A DNA stretch of 64,000 nucleotides. Origin: Nitrospirota bacterium. Its GTDB lineage: Bacteria; Nitrospirota; Leptospirillia; Leptospirillales; Leptospirillaceae. Location of the stretch: NCBI GenBank assembly GCA_027314645.1, contig DAHVAL010000002.1, forward strand, positions 62,001 through 126,000. Direction: 5' to 3'. The position numbers and the translations under genes are program-made. Position 1 is the stretch's first letter, and every line of letters starts with the position of its first letter. Below are positions 26,798 through 34,836 of this stretch, piece by piece. Below the pieces are notes generated by a model, which saw only the letters and a list, made by a program, of their open reading frames with translations, was not told where the DNA came from and searched no databases.

Positions 26798-28165
26798 CTA
26801 GGAGCCTGCTTCCGGCGGCCCGGATTCTTTCCGTGTGTGATCCGGACGGATCTTTCGGACCGCCTCCAGCCGATCCTTCAGCTCGCGTTCTCGTCCCCGC
26901 TCTTCCGGCACATAATATGGTCCGGAAGGGGCCCCTGGCAGATACTCCTGATCGGAGACCCCGTCGGGCATATCCGGAGGGTACTGGTAAAGAAGCATGT
27001 CTTCCGGCGTTGTGGAGGATAAGCCCCGTTTGCTTGTCCGGTCCCGCAAAAAAACGGGCACCGGAGGGGTGAACCCTCCCCGAACGTCGGCCAAGGCACG
27101 ATCGATGGCCCGGTAGGCCGAAGTGCTTTTGGGAGACAAGGCGAGATAGACTGTGGTCAGAGCCAGGGGGATGCGACCCTCCGGGAGTCCGATCTGGCTG
27201 ATTGCCGTGTGGCAGGAAACGGCCTGGGTCAAGGCATGGGGATCCGCCAGCCCGATATCTTCCGCGGCGAGAACGACAAGGCGGCGGGCAATGTAAAGAG
27301 GGTCCTCCCCCCCCTCAATCATTCGCGCCAACCAGTGGAGAGCCGCATCGGGGTCGTAATTTCGGACGCTCTTGATGAAGGCCGAAATGAAATCGTAGTG
27401 CGTGTCCTTGTCCCCGTAATACTGGCCTGCGCTTTGGAGAACCGCCAAGACCTCCCGGGAGGAAATCCCGCGGCCTCGTCCCTTCTCCGTACCCGGGGCG
27501 GCAAGAAAGGCCCCTTCCAGGGTAGACAGAAGACGACGCCCGTCCCCTCCCGCAAAGCGGATCAATAAGGAGCTCGCCTCCTCATCAACCCTCAAGGGTT
27601 CTCCGTTTTCGCTGGACAGCCGGGCGATTCCCCTGTCCAAAAGGATTTTCAGGGCGTTTTCATCAAGAGGCTGGAAGGGAAACAGCAAGACTCTCGACGC
27701 CAGGGGAGGAATCAGAGCCGCATAGGGCGTGATATTGGAAAGTCCCAGGAGCGTGATCTGTCCGGATTCGACTCCGTCGAGCAGCACTTCCTGCTGGCTC
27801 TTGGACCAGGTATGGATTTCATCCACCACCACCACATGTCTTCCGCCGGACCATTGGCGCTCGGCCCCCTTGAGGAGCTCCTTGCGGAGTTCCGCCACTC
27901 CTGCTGTGGTGGCATTGATGGAAGAAAACGAATATTCCGGGAGGAGGGAGGGAAGGAGACGCATGAACCCGCTTTTGCCCGTCCCCGGTGGACCGAAAAG
28001 GACCATTGAAGGCAATCGCCCTTGAAGAATGAAATGTCTTAAGATTCCATCTTTTCCAAACAGGGTCTCCTGACCGACCATTTCGTCCATGGTCGAGGGG
28101 CGGAGTCTGTAAGGGAGAGGCATTCCCTCTTCCCCCCGATCAAAAAGGGAACGGGGTCGCTTCAT
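26798..28165 (-). CDS. rarA: Replication-associated recombination protein A (RarA/MgsA), AAA+ ATPase
   Basis: Clamp-loader-like AAA+ ATPase acting at stalled replication forks. The 455-residue product starts MKRPRSLFDRG and has the family opener PLPYRLRPSTMDEMVGQ. Walker A is GPPGTGKSG, Walker B is VVVVDEIHTWSKSQQ, and sensor 1 is GLSNITPYAAL. The C-terminal tetramerisation domain contains DFISAFIKSVRNYDPDAALHW and AAEDIGLADP. The ATG at 28165 has GGAG upstream. The 6S RNA lies directly before it, so the 6S transcript may read into rarA. Confidence 0.93.
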   Translation of the reverse strand: MKRPRSLFDRGEEGMPLPYRLRPSTMDEMVGQETLFGKDGILRHFILQGRLPSMVLFGPPGTGKSGFMRLLPSLLPEYSFSSINATTAGVAELRKELLKGAERQWSGGRHVVVVDEIHTWSKSQQEVLLDGVESGQITLLGLSNITPYAALIPPLASRVLLFPFQPLDENALKILLDRGIARLSSENGEPLRVDEEASSLLIRFAGGDGRRLLSTLEGAFLAAPGTEKGRGRGISSREVLAVLQSAGQYYGDKDTHYDFISAFIKSVRNYDPDAALHWLARMIEGGEDPLYIARRLVVLAAEDIGLADPHALTQAVSCHTAISQIGLPEGRIPLALTTVYLALSPKSTSAYRAIDRALADVRGGFTPPVPVFLRDRTSKRGLSSTTPEDMLLYQYPPDMPDGVSDQEYLPGAPSGPYYVPEERGRERELKDRLEAVRKIRPDHTRKESGPPEAGS

Positions 28166-28269
28166 GAAAAAACTCCGGGATGGAAAGACGGGAGTAGGAC
28201 GCGGGAAACCTTCCAAAAGGCCGTGATAGAGAGAGGACCCGAAGTGCCGTGCCGATCTCCATTTGAGAT

Positions 28270-28420
28270 ACCCTGTCACCAATCATTGGCGCTCGAGGTG
28301 GCTTAGGCTTCCGGCCCTCCAGGGGCCGGCATGCACACTACCTGCCTGCTTGCGCCTTCTCCCAAATGTTTGTAGGTATCAAACTTGACCGGACCTCGCG
28401 CACCCCAGGTCACACCCTAA
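28270..28420 (-). ncRNA. ssrS: 6S RNA (SsrS), regulator of RNA polymerase
   Basis: The roughly 150-base gap between zapA and rarA folds like 6S RNA, the RNA that binds housekeeping RNA polymerase by mimicking an open promoter. On the minus strand the ends pair (TGTGACC with GGTGACA; GGTGCGCGAGGT with ACCTCGAGCGCC, one mismatch and one wobble). The middle holds GTGTGCATGCCGG...CCGGAAGCCTAA, which closely resembles the E. coli GTGAGCATGCTCGG...CCGAGAAGCCTTAA segment. Position next to zapA is the classic 6S context. The exact ends are uncertain by about 10 bases. Confidence 0.88.
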
Positions 28421-28422
28421 GA

Positions 28423-28761
28423 CTATTCCTTTGAAGATTCCTTTGGCAAGGGGGTAGGCCCTGAAAGGAGATCCCCGGCCCAGGTCCGCCAATGATCAAG
28501 CTCATTGGAAAGCCGATGGCGCTCTTCCTTGGACTGGTCGATCGCATAGATTTTTTCGAGCGCCACCAAAAGGACCAATGAGAGGTAGTGCTGATCCGGA
28601 AGATCGTCTTGCTGGGGCGAGATACGGTTTCGAAGGTCGTGATCAAGGGAACGGGCTGCGGCCTCCATCCTTTTCCGGTCGAAATGTCCACGGACCTCGA
28701 GTATCGTGTTCAACACCTTGACCTGAATATGCTCACTTTTTTTCTGTATCTGCGGAGTCAC
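28423..28761 (-). CDS. zapA: Cell division protein ZapA
   Basis: FtsZ-ring-associated protein that bundles FtsZ filaments. The 112-residue product begins with a short beta-rich segment (IQVKVLNTILEVRG) followed by a helix with LSLVLLVALEKIYAID and a C-terminal coiled coil, the ZapA layout. The start is GTG at 28761, and the gene overlaps the upstream coiled-coil gene by 29 bases. Similarity to ZapA is judged by layout and by its neighbour 6S RNA, so some uncertainty remains. Confidence 0.8.
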   Translation of the reverse strand: MTPQIQKKSEHIQVKVLNTILEVRGHFDRKRMEAAARSLDHDLRNRISPQQDDLPDQHYLSLVLLVALEKIYAIDQSKEERHRLSNELDHWRTWAGDLLSGPTPLPKESSKE

Positions 28762-29032
28762 TTCGTGTCCCGGAAATCGTCTGAAGCCTGTTTTCTAGCG
28801 ACCGCAGGATGTTTCGGACCTGTTCACGCTCTTTTTTGAAAATTGACAAAGACCGTTTCATGGACAACATATCCCGATTCAGCTTGCGGATTTCCCCCCG
28901 AAGCCCTTCAATTTCCACCCTGTCGTCGAGAATCCTACCAGAGAGTTCTGACACAAGGCGTTCAAGCTTTCCCCTCAATTCCACGTCATAAGGATCACCC
29001 AATTCAAGGCCGGGAATCCTGTTGGAACTCAT
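28733..29032 (-). CDS. Small coiled-coil protein, ZapB-like
   Basis: A 99-residue protein that is nearly one continuous charged heptad helix (about residues 18-90), with no signal or membrane segment. In many delta- and Nitrospirota-type genomes a ZapB-like coiled-coil gene lies right before zapA, so a role in division-ring assembly is likely but inferred from context. The ATG overlaps the stop of the lytic transglycosylase gene (ATGA), and its own 3' end overlaps zapA. Confidence 0.7.
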   Translation of the reverse strand: MSSNRIPGLELGDPYDVELRGKLERLVSELSGRILDDRVEIEGLRGEIRKLNRDMLSMKRSLSIFKKEREQVRNILRSLENRLQTISGTRSDSADTEKK

Positions 29033-31104
29033 CGTGTTCCCTTCCTCCCCGCGAGGTGCCGTTGAAGATAGGCATAGTTCCAGAGCACCTCCCGGACATA
29101 TCGCCGGGTTTCCTGATAGGGAATGGCTTCCGTGAAAAAGTCCCAGTCCGCGTCGGAGAGTCTTTTCCAGGACATGACCGCATGAAGGCCTGCGTTATAT
29201 CCGGCGATCGCCCGCTCTGGGTGGCCGGGAACCGAGTCGATCAGCCTCTTTAAGTAGAGTCCGCCAATCAGACTGTTGAGGCCCGGATGGCGGATCATCC
29301 CAAGATTGCCCCCGATGGAGTGTCTGAGAACCGCATCATGATGATCCACCACCGCCAGTGCCGTACGCGGCATCAACTGCATGACCCCGAGAGCTCCGTC
29401 CACCGACAGTGAACGTTCCTGAAAACGGCTTTCCTGGCGGGCGATCGAAAGCGCCCAGAGTGTGGGGACACCGGATTCACGGAATCCGGTCAGGATGGAG
29501 GCCGACATCCATTCCCCCGAAGGAAGCCGGAATCCCGTCCCGTGCGCCGGAAAAATTTGGTCGACGAGAATGAGGCGGTCCCTGGCCGAAACGGCCAGGT
29601 CCAGATCGCCATAGCGGCTTATCTGATCCCGGTCCATTTCGGGAGACATATACATCCGCTCCAGGACGAGCGCCGGGCCAAAAAGGCCCATTTGAAAGAG
29701 CTCTTCCATCGCCCGACGAAGTTGGGCGGGAGGCTGGAACGTGCGCGAGGGATGGTGCACCCCCACATGGAATGTGCCGCATCGGTTCCGGCAGGAGATC
29801 GCGGCCCAAAGAGCATAAGGGGTCTCTTCCCCGTGACGAAGAACTTGGCGATAGAGACTCCGTGCAAGACCCCGATGGTCCGCCCGGGATTCGACGCGGG
29901 CCATGAAGTAAAGGACCCGCGGTAAGAGATGATCGGAGTCCGGCGGATGCCTCAAAAGCCACCGAGAAAGTCTTCGCCAGGTTCCAAGTGCCTGCGTCCC
30001 GTTCCCTCGGAGCGCTTCATCCAACCCGAGAACCCATGCAGAAAGCCGTCCGTTTGGATCGGTCCAGAAAGAGCTTGGCAACTTCCATCGCTTAGGAATT
30101 TTGGGAAGGGGGTGGACAAGATCCTGGCGCAACGCCAGGAGAACATATGTCGGAAGGAACGCCGCCCTTGGATAATCCCTGAATAACCCATCCAGACACC
30201 GCTCGCCCCGGGGAAAATCCTCGGAAAGGAGAATGCGGCAATGCAATGTCAGAAATTCAGAGCGAAGGAGTATCCGGTGGGACGGATCAAGCGCTTCCCT
30301 GATCAGAGCGCGGGATTTCCTCGTGTGACCGAGCAAGGCAAGTGATCGGGCTTCCAGATAGAGGGCCCAGTCATAGGACGGGAAGGAGGGCGATGTCGCA
30401 AGGTACGCCTTCGTCTCCCGGACGACGAGATCATTGGCACCCATTTTCTGAAGGTAGGACCATCGCCGAATCAGAAGGGAGCTGTTCACATTGGAAGGCC
30501 CCAGTTCGGCAAGCGCGAGCCCGCTCTCCGGACTCAAGGGATGATCCGACACCAGCTGTCCAAGGAGAGCCGACCTTTCCGCCCCCGACTTTTCCATCGC
30601 CTGCGCAAAAAGATCGCGTGCTCGCCCGTCGGCTCCCTCCGGTCTGTCCGACGGCGCAAAAAGGTTGTTTTCCATGCCGGTCGCCAGATTCCCTAGCGCT
30701 TTTCGGACAGGCGCCTTCACGTCATAGGAATGGGAGAGATGCCACAAAAGAAGTGGCGCAAGATCAGGGAATGCGGAAAGAGCCGGAGACAATCCTTCCT
30801 CGGTGAGCTTAATATCCGGGGATCGGAACCATGCCTTGAGAAAACGAGCCCGCCGGTCCAGGGGGGCAGGGAGAGCGCCCGGATTGAGATTCTCCCACCC
30901 TGCCTGCGGGCCGCCTTTTTGACTCTTGCCTTCCCAAAGGAAGGGATAGGGAGGGTCCTCCTGGAGAAGCACCATGGAACGAAGATACTGGCCCAAATTA
31001 CCGTCGCCCGACGGTTGATCGGTGCGATCTGCCGCGGCGGCGTTGGCGGAAAAAACGAGAACCGAGACGATGGCCGGAAGCACCGGAATTTTACTGAATA
31101 ACAT
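29029..31104 (-). CDS. Soluble lytic murein transglycosylase (Slt-type)
   Basis: Periplasmic enzyme that cleaves peptidoglycan glycan strands with formation of anhydro-muramic ends. The 691-residue product has a signal peptide (cut near ANAAAA). A long helical solenoid follows, as in Slt70. The C-terminal goose-lysozyme-type domain has its catalytic glutamate in SIARQESRF (about residue 555), with VDGALGVMQLMP and IAGYNAG downstream. The ATG at 31104 lies inside the last codons of the upstream tonB-like gene. Its own stop overlaps the coiled-coil gene. Confidence 0.92.
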   Translation of the reverse strand: MLFSKIPVLPAIVSVLVFSANAAAADRTDQPSGDGNLGQYLRSMVLLQEDPPYPFLWEGKSQKGGPQAGWENLNPGALPAPLDRRARFLKAWFRSPDIKLTEEGLSPALSAFPDLAPLLLWHLSHSYDVKAPVRKALGNLATGMENNLFAPSDRPEGADGRARDLFAQAMEKSGAERSALLGQLVSDHPLSPESGLALAELGPSNVNSSLLIRRWSYLQKMGANDLVVRETKAYLATSPSFPSYDWALYLEARSLALLGHTRKSRALIREALDPSHRILLRSEFLTLHCRILLSEDFPRGERCLDGLFRDYPRAAFLPTYVLLALRQDLVHPLPKIPKRWKLPSSFWTDPNGRLSAWVLGLDEALRGNGTQALGTWRRLSRWLLRHPPDSDHLLPRVLYFMARVESRADHRGLARSLYRQVLRHGEETPYALWAAISCRNRCGTFHVGVHHPSRTFQPPAQLRRAMEELFQMGLFGPALVLERMYMSPEMDRDQISRYGDLDLAVSARDRLILVDQIFPAHGTGFRLPSGEWMSASILTGFRESGVPTLWALSIARQESRFQERSLSVDGALGVMQLMPRTALAVVDHHDAVLRHSIGGNLGMIRHPGLNSLIGGLYLKRLIDSVPGHPERAIAGYNAGLHAVMSWKRLSDADWDFFTEAIPYQETRRYVREVLWNYAYLQRHLAGRKGTR

Positions 31105-32155
31105 GGAATCCGCCATTATAGAAGATGAAGGCCCATGTCAGGGTCAACCTTTTTTTGTGGAAGGAGGCCGGAAGCGGAATGTACGGAGCGGCCACCCGCA
31201 CAATTCTCAGGGACTCCTCATCGAGAGCCCGGCTTCCGGAGCTTTGCGTAAGGGTGACATGGGCGAGCGTTCCGTCGGAAGCAATGGTGAAGGTGACGAG
31301 AGATCGGCCGGTCGTTCCTCTGGCCGCGGCATCCGGCGGATACTCACCGATGGTTTCGAAGCGTTCCTGGATTCTCCGGATATAGCTGGAATACGTTTCA
31401 TCCTCGAGGTTGGCGGCAATCCTGTCAAGCTCTGACTTCCGGTCGCTATAGGCGGGGGCGATCTCCTTGGAGAGGTCGAGATTTTTCGTCAGCGGGTTTC
31501 CAAGAGATTCCTGGGCGAGAATTTGCTGGATCTGTTGCTTGGTCAGTGGCTGCCTGACGACCGATTTTTCCTTTTGGGTCCGAACCTCTTTTCGGGCCGC
31601 CTGCTTCATATCCGGCTTAGGGACCTCCTGGGCCTTTTCAGACTTGGATTTGTTAGGATTTTCATGCCGGACGGATTTGTGGACCTGTCTGAACCCTGGG
31701 GTGTTGTCGGCCTTCGGAGCCTCTTTGGGAGCTTCTTGCCTGGCGATGACATCAGGGGGCAAGGGGGTCCTTGGAATGGATTTCGGAACCGGCCTGTTGT
31801 GAACCGTCCTATGCTCCACTCCCTTCGGCTTTCCATTGATCGAAAAGCCTTTTGGCAGGAGCGGGGCCGAAGACCGTTGCCGGATCGGAACCTTGGAGGG
31901 GTCGACAAGATCGATGAAAACCGGTTTTTTCTCCTGGAGAATTTTTTTCTGCGCCAAGGGGGACAACGCTTTTGGTTTGGCGGCAATGAGGTTTTCGATG
32001 GTCTGATGAAAGGTCGGATCCTTCAGGAAAAGGGTTATGAGGGCCGCGTGGAACAGAAAAGAGACGAGAATGAACCATCGAAAGGCCCATTGATCTCCTT
32101 CCCGGTAATCCCCGGACAATCCGTAACCTTCCTGATAGGATGGAACTAGGGCCAT
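31091..32155 (-). CDS. TonB family energy-transducing protein
   Basis: Inner-membrane protein that spans the periplasm and couples proton motive force to an outer-membrane partner. The 354-residue product has one N-terminal transmembrane helix (about residues 27-45) and a long Pro/Lys-rich linker (residues 60-220). The C-terminal TonB domain includes GEYPPDAAARGTTGRSLVTF and ALDEESLRIVRVAAPY. The ATG at 32155 has GGAGAG upstream. No exbB, exbD or receptor gene is adjacent. It could equally be a TolA-like protein, given the envelope genes downstream. Confidence 0.85.
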   Translation of the reverse strand: MALVPSYQEGYGLSGDYREGDQWAFRWFILVSFLFHAALITLFLKDPTFHQTIENLIAAKPKALSPLAQKKILQEKKPVFIDLVDPSKVPIRQRSSAPLLPKGFSINGKPKGVEHRTVHNRPVPKSIPRTPLPPDVIARQEAPKEAPKADNTPGFRQVHKSVRHENPNKSKSEKAQEVPKPDMKQAARKEVRTQKEKSVVRQPLTKQQIQQILAQESLGNPLTKNLDLSKEIAPAYSDRKSELDRIAANLEDETYSSYIRRIQERFETIGEYPPDAAARGTTGRSLVTFTIASDGTLAHVTLTQSSGSRALDEESLRIVRVAAPYIPLPASFHKKRLTLTWAFIFYNGGFHVIQ

Positions 32156-32266
32156 AACGGGCACTCTCCAAAAGCGGCGCGACGTCCGACCCCGGGGCTC
32201 TGATTCCGGGAAGTGGCGGACTCTGATGACTTGAAGCCAACAATCAACAAGGATTTATTTTACCCT

Positions 32267-33121
32267 ATGGGTGACGATAATGGAAATCGGAGACGTCTTC
32301 CCTCCCCGGCAAAACACCTCGGTCAACACTTCCTGACCGACCATTCCATCGCCCATCGAATCGTGGACGCTTTGGATCCCACGCTTATTTCCACAATGCC
32401 TGTCCTTGAAATCGGCCCCGGAAGAATGATCCTGACACGGATTCTGGCAGAACGAACTTCCCGCCTCATCGTCATAGAGAAAGATCCACGGCTCCTGCCG
32501 GTCTTGCAGGCCGAATTGAAATCGCCTCCGGGGGCCGTCGAAATCCTCCTAAACGATGCCATGGAGGAGCCGTTCGACCGATGGGATTTTCCCTACCTTC
32601 TCGTATCGAATCTCCCCTATAACATCTCCGTCCCCTTGTTCATGAAGATCATTCTGTCCCCGACCCCTCCCCTTCAGTCCGTCCTGATGTTTCAAAAGGA
32701 GGTTGGGGAACGAATCGTGGCCATGCCGGGAAGCAAGGCCTATGGGTCTCTATCGGTCGCTGCGGCCCTCCTTTCCCACGTCCGCCCCCTCTTCATCGTT
32801 CGCCCAGGCTCCTTTCACCCTCCTCCAAAGGTTCACTCCATGGTTCTTTCCCTGACTCCCCGGAAGGAAAGGGTCGACCCCGCAATTTCCGGAGCCATTT
32901 TTTTGGCCCGCCGGGCATTCATCTACCGGAGGAAGACGCTGAAAAACGCCTTTGCCGCTTCTCTCGCCCCGTCTCTCCTCCAGGAAACGGAGGCCCTGTT
33001 CCGGGAGTTCCCCGGCCTTCCCGCGCAGAGGCCGGAGGATCTTCCCCCGGAAAAATGGGTCGACCTCTCCAGATCCTTGCTCGCGCACAACCCAGGAATT
33101 TTTGATAGGATAGAAAAATGA
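32267..33121 (+). CDS. rsmA: 16S rRNA dimethyladenosine transferase RsmA (KsgA)
   Basis: Dimethylates two adjacent adenosines in the 16S rRNA 3' hairpin during 30S maturation. The 284-residue product opens with KHLGQHFLTDHSIAHRIV, the family signature. The SAM motif VLEIGPGRMILT and the catalytic NLPYN(IS) motif follow. A longer reading frame starts at 32213, but the ATG at 32267 fits family length better. It heads the plus-strand block, divergent from the tonB-like gene. Confidence 0.95.
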   Translation: MGDDNGNRRRLPSPAKHLGQHFLTDHSIAHRIVDALDPTLISTMPVLEIGPGRMILTRILAERTSRLIVIEKDPRLLPVLQAELKSPPGAVEILLNDAMEEPFDRWDFPYLLVSNLPYNISVPLFMKIILSPTPPLQSVLMFQKEVGERIVAMPGSKAYGSLSVAAALLSHVRPLFIVRPGSFHPPPKVHSMVLSLTPRKERVDPAISGAIFLARRAFIYRRKTLKNAFAASLAPSLLQETEALFREFPGLPAQRPEDLPPEKWVDLSRSLLAHNPGIFDRIEK

Positions 33122-33143
33122 CCTATTCTTGCAGGAGGATCTT

Positions 33144-34835
33144 TTGACCGAATTTGAATCGGCGGTGCCTCCCGTCTCTCCCACTCTCCGCATCATCCCC
33201 CTCGGAGGGATCGGGGAGGTGGGAATGAACATGACAGTTTTCGAAACGGATAACCGCATTATCGTTGTCGACTGCGGCGTCCTCTTTCCCGAAGACGATC
33301 TCCTGGGAATCGACCTGATCATTCCGGATTTTTCCTACCTGGTGGAAAACAGGGACAAAATTCTGGGGCTCTTCCTGACGCACGGGCATGAAGACCACAT
33401 CGGAGCCGTTCCTTATTTCCTCAGGGAATTCGACGTTCCGGTTCTGGGCACCCCTCTTACCATGGGTCTTCTCGAATCCAAACTCCGCCAGACCCGCAAG
33501 TCCGACGAGATGCCCAAACTGATCGCGTTGACTCCCCGTCGAGAATATACGCTGGGCCCCTTTTCCGTCGAACCCATCCGGATCACCCATTCGATTGCGG
33601 ACGGGGTGGCGTTCGCCATCCGAACTCCCGCAGGAACGATTCTCCATACGGGGGACTTCAAGATCGACCTGACGCCCATCGATGATCTCCACATCGATAT
33701 CCACCGATTTTGTGAACTCGGGGAAAAAGGCATCCTCGCCCTCCTCTCCGACAGCACCAACTCCGAAAAGGAAGGGCTGTCTCTTTCGGAAAAACTTGTC
33801 GGGGAAAATCTCGACCGGTTCATCCAGAACGCTCCCGGAAGGGTCATCGTCTCCACCTTTTCCTCAAACATCCACCGTCTCCAGCAGGTGGCGGACGTCT
33901 CACTCCGCCATGGAAGAAACATCGTCTTCATCGGCCGATCCATGGAAAACAACTATCGGGTCGCGTCCGACCTCGGACACATCCATATCCCCGCCGATCG
34001 CATCGTGAAGGTCGAATCAGCGGCCAACTTCCCTCCGGAAAAACTGACAATTCTGACCACGGGAAGTCAAGGGGAGCCCATGAGCGGACTCTTCCGTATG
34101 GCGGTCAACGACCACCGGCATATTTCCATCGGACCGGGGGACACGGTGCTCCTCTCCTCCCGGGTCATTCCCGGAAACGAGCGCGCCATCGACCGGATCA
34201 TCAACCTGCTTCTGCGAAAAGGCGCCACGGTGCACTTCCGCGCCATTTCCGACATCCACGTGTCGGGGCATGCAAGCAGGGAAGACCAAAAGCTCATGAT
34301 CCGGATGCTCAAGCCGCGGCACTTCGTTCCGATTCACGGGGAATTCCGTCATTTGTCGGCCCATGCCAAAACCGCCAGAAAGATGGGCATTCCCGAGGAC
34401 CATGTTCACCTGATCGAAAACGGAGACGTCCTTGAACTCGGGGGGGACGTTGGGCAGCTTCTGGACCGTGTCCACACAGGCAGGACCCTGATCGACGGAA
34501 AAGGAGTGGGCGATATCGGGGAAGGGGTGATCCGGGACAGGAAGCGGTTGGCCTCGGACGGATTTGTCATGGTGATTCTCGGGCTTTCGCGCCAGGACGG
34601 GCAGATCCTGATCGGTCCGGAGGTGTTTTCAAAGGGTGTCTCGTTATCGGAACGTTCCCAGGAAATGGATTCCTTGGTCCGGGCCCAGGTCCTTGTCGCC
34701 CTTGATGGCGCGGAGCCGGAGATCCGGAGCGAATTGCCGGCGCTCAAGACGCGCATTCACAATCATCTTCGGAAATACTTCAAGAAGCAATTCGACAGGG
34801 ATCCCATGATCCTTCCCGTCATACTCGAGACCTGA
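33144..34835 (+). CDS. rnj: Ribonuclease J
   Basis: Metallo-beta-lactamase/beta-CASP nuclease with endo- and 5'-3' exonuclease activity, so this organism has both RNase Y and RNase J. The 563-residue product has the zinc motif LTHGHEDHIGAVPY near residue 85, GDFKIDLTPID, SDSTNSEKEG, a beta-CASP domain with STFSSNIHR, and HVSGHAS. Its C-terminal domain ends near LRKYFKKQ. The start is TTG at 33144, five bases after AGGAGG; a TTG at 33129 lies upstream of that site and is less likely. Confidence 0.95.
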   Translation: MTEFESAVPPVSPTLRIIPLGGIGEVGMNMTVFETDNRIIVVDCGVLFPEDDLLGIDLIIPDFSYLVENRDKILGLFLTHGHEDHIGAVPYFLREFDVPVLGTPLTMGLLESKLRQTRKSDEMPKLIALTPRREYTLGPFSVEPIRITHSIADGVAFAIRTPAGTILHTGDFKIDLTPIDDLHIDIHRFCELGEKGILALLSDSTNSEKEGLSLSEKLVGENLDRFIQNAPGRVIVSTFSSNIHRLQQVADVSLRHGRNIVFIGRSMENNYRVASDLGHIHIPADRIVKVESAANFPPEKLTILTTGSQGEPMSGLFRMAVNDHRHISIGPGDTVLLSSRVIPGNERAIDRIINLLLRKGATVHFRAISDIHVSGHASREDQKLMIRMLKPRHFVPIHGEFRHLSAHAKTARKMGIPEDHVHLIENGDVLELGGDVGQLLDRVHTGRTLIDGKGVGDIGEGVIRDRKRLASDGFVMVILGLSRQDGQILIGPEVFSKGVSLSERSQEMDSLVRAQVLVALDGAEPEIRSELPALKTRIHNHLRKYFKKQFDRDPMILPVILET

Positions 34836-34836
34836 C

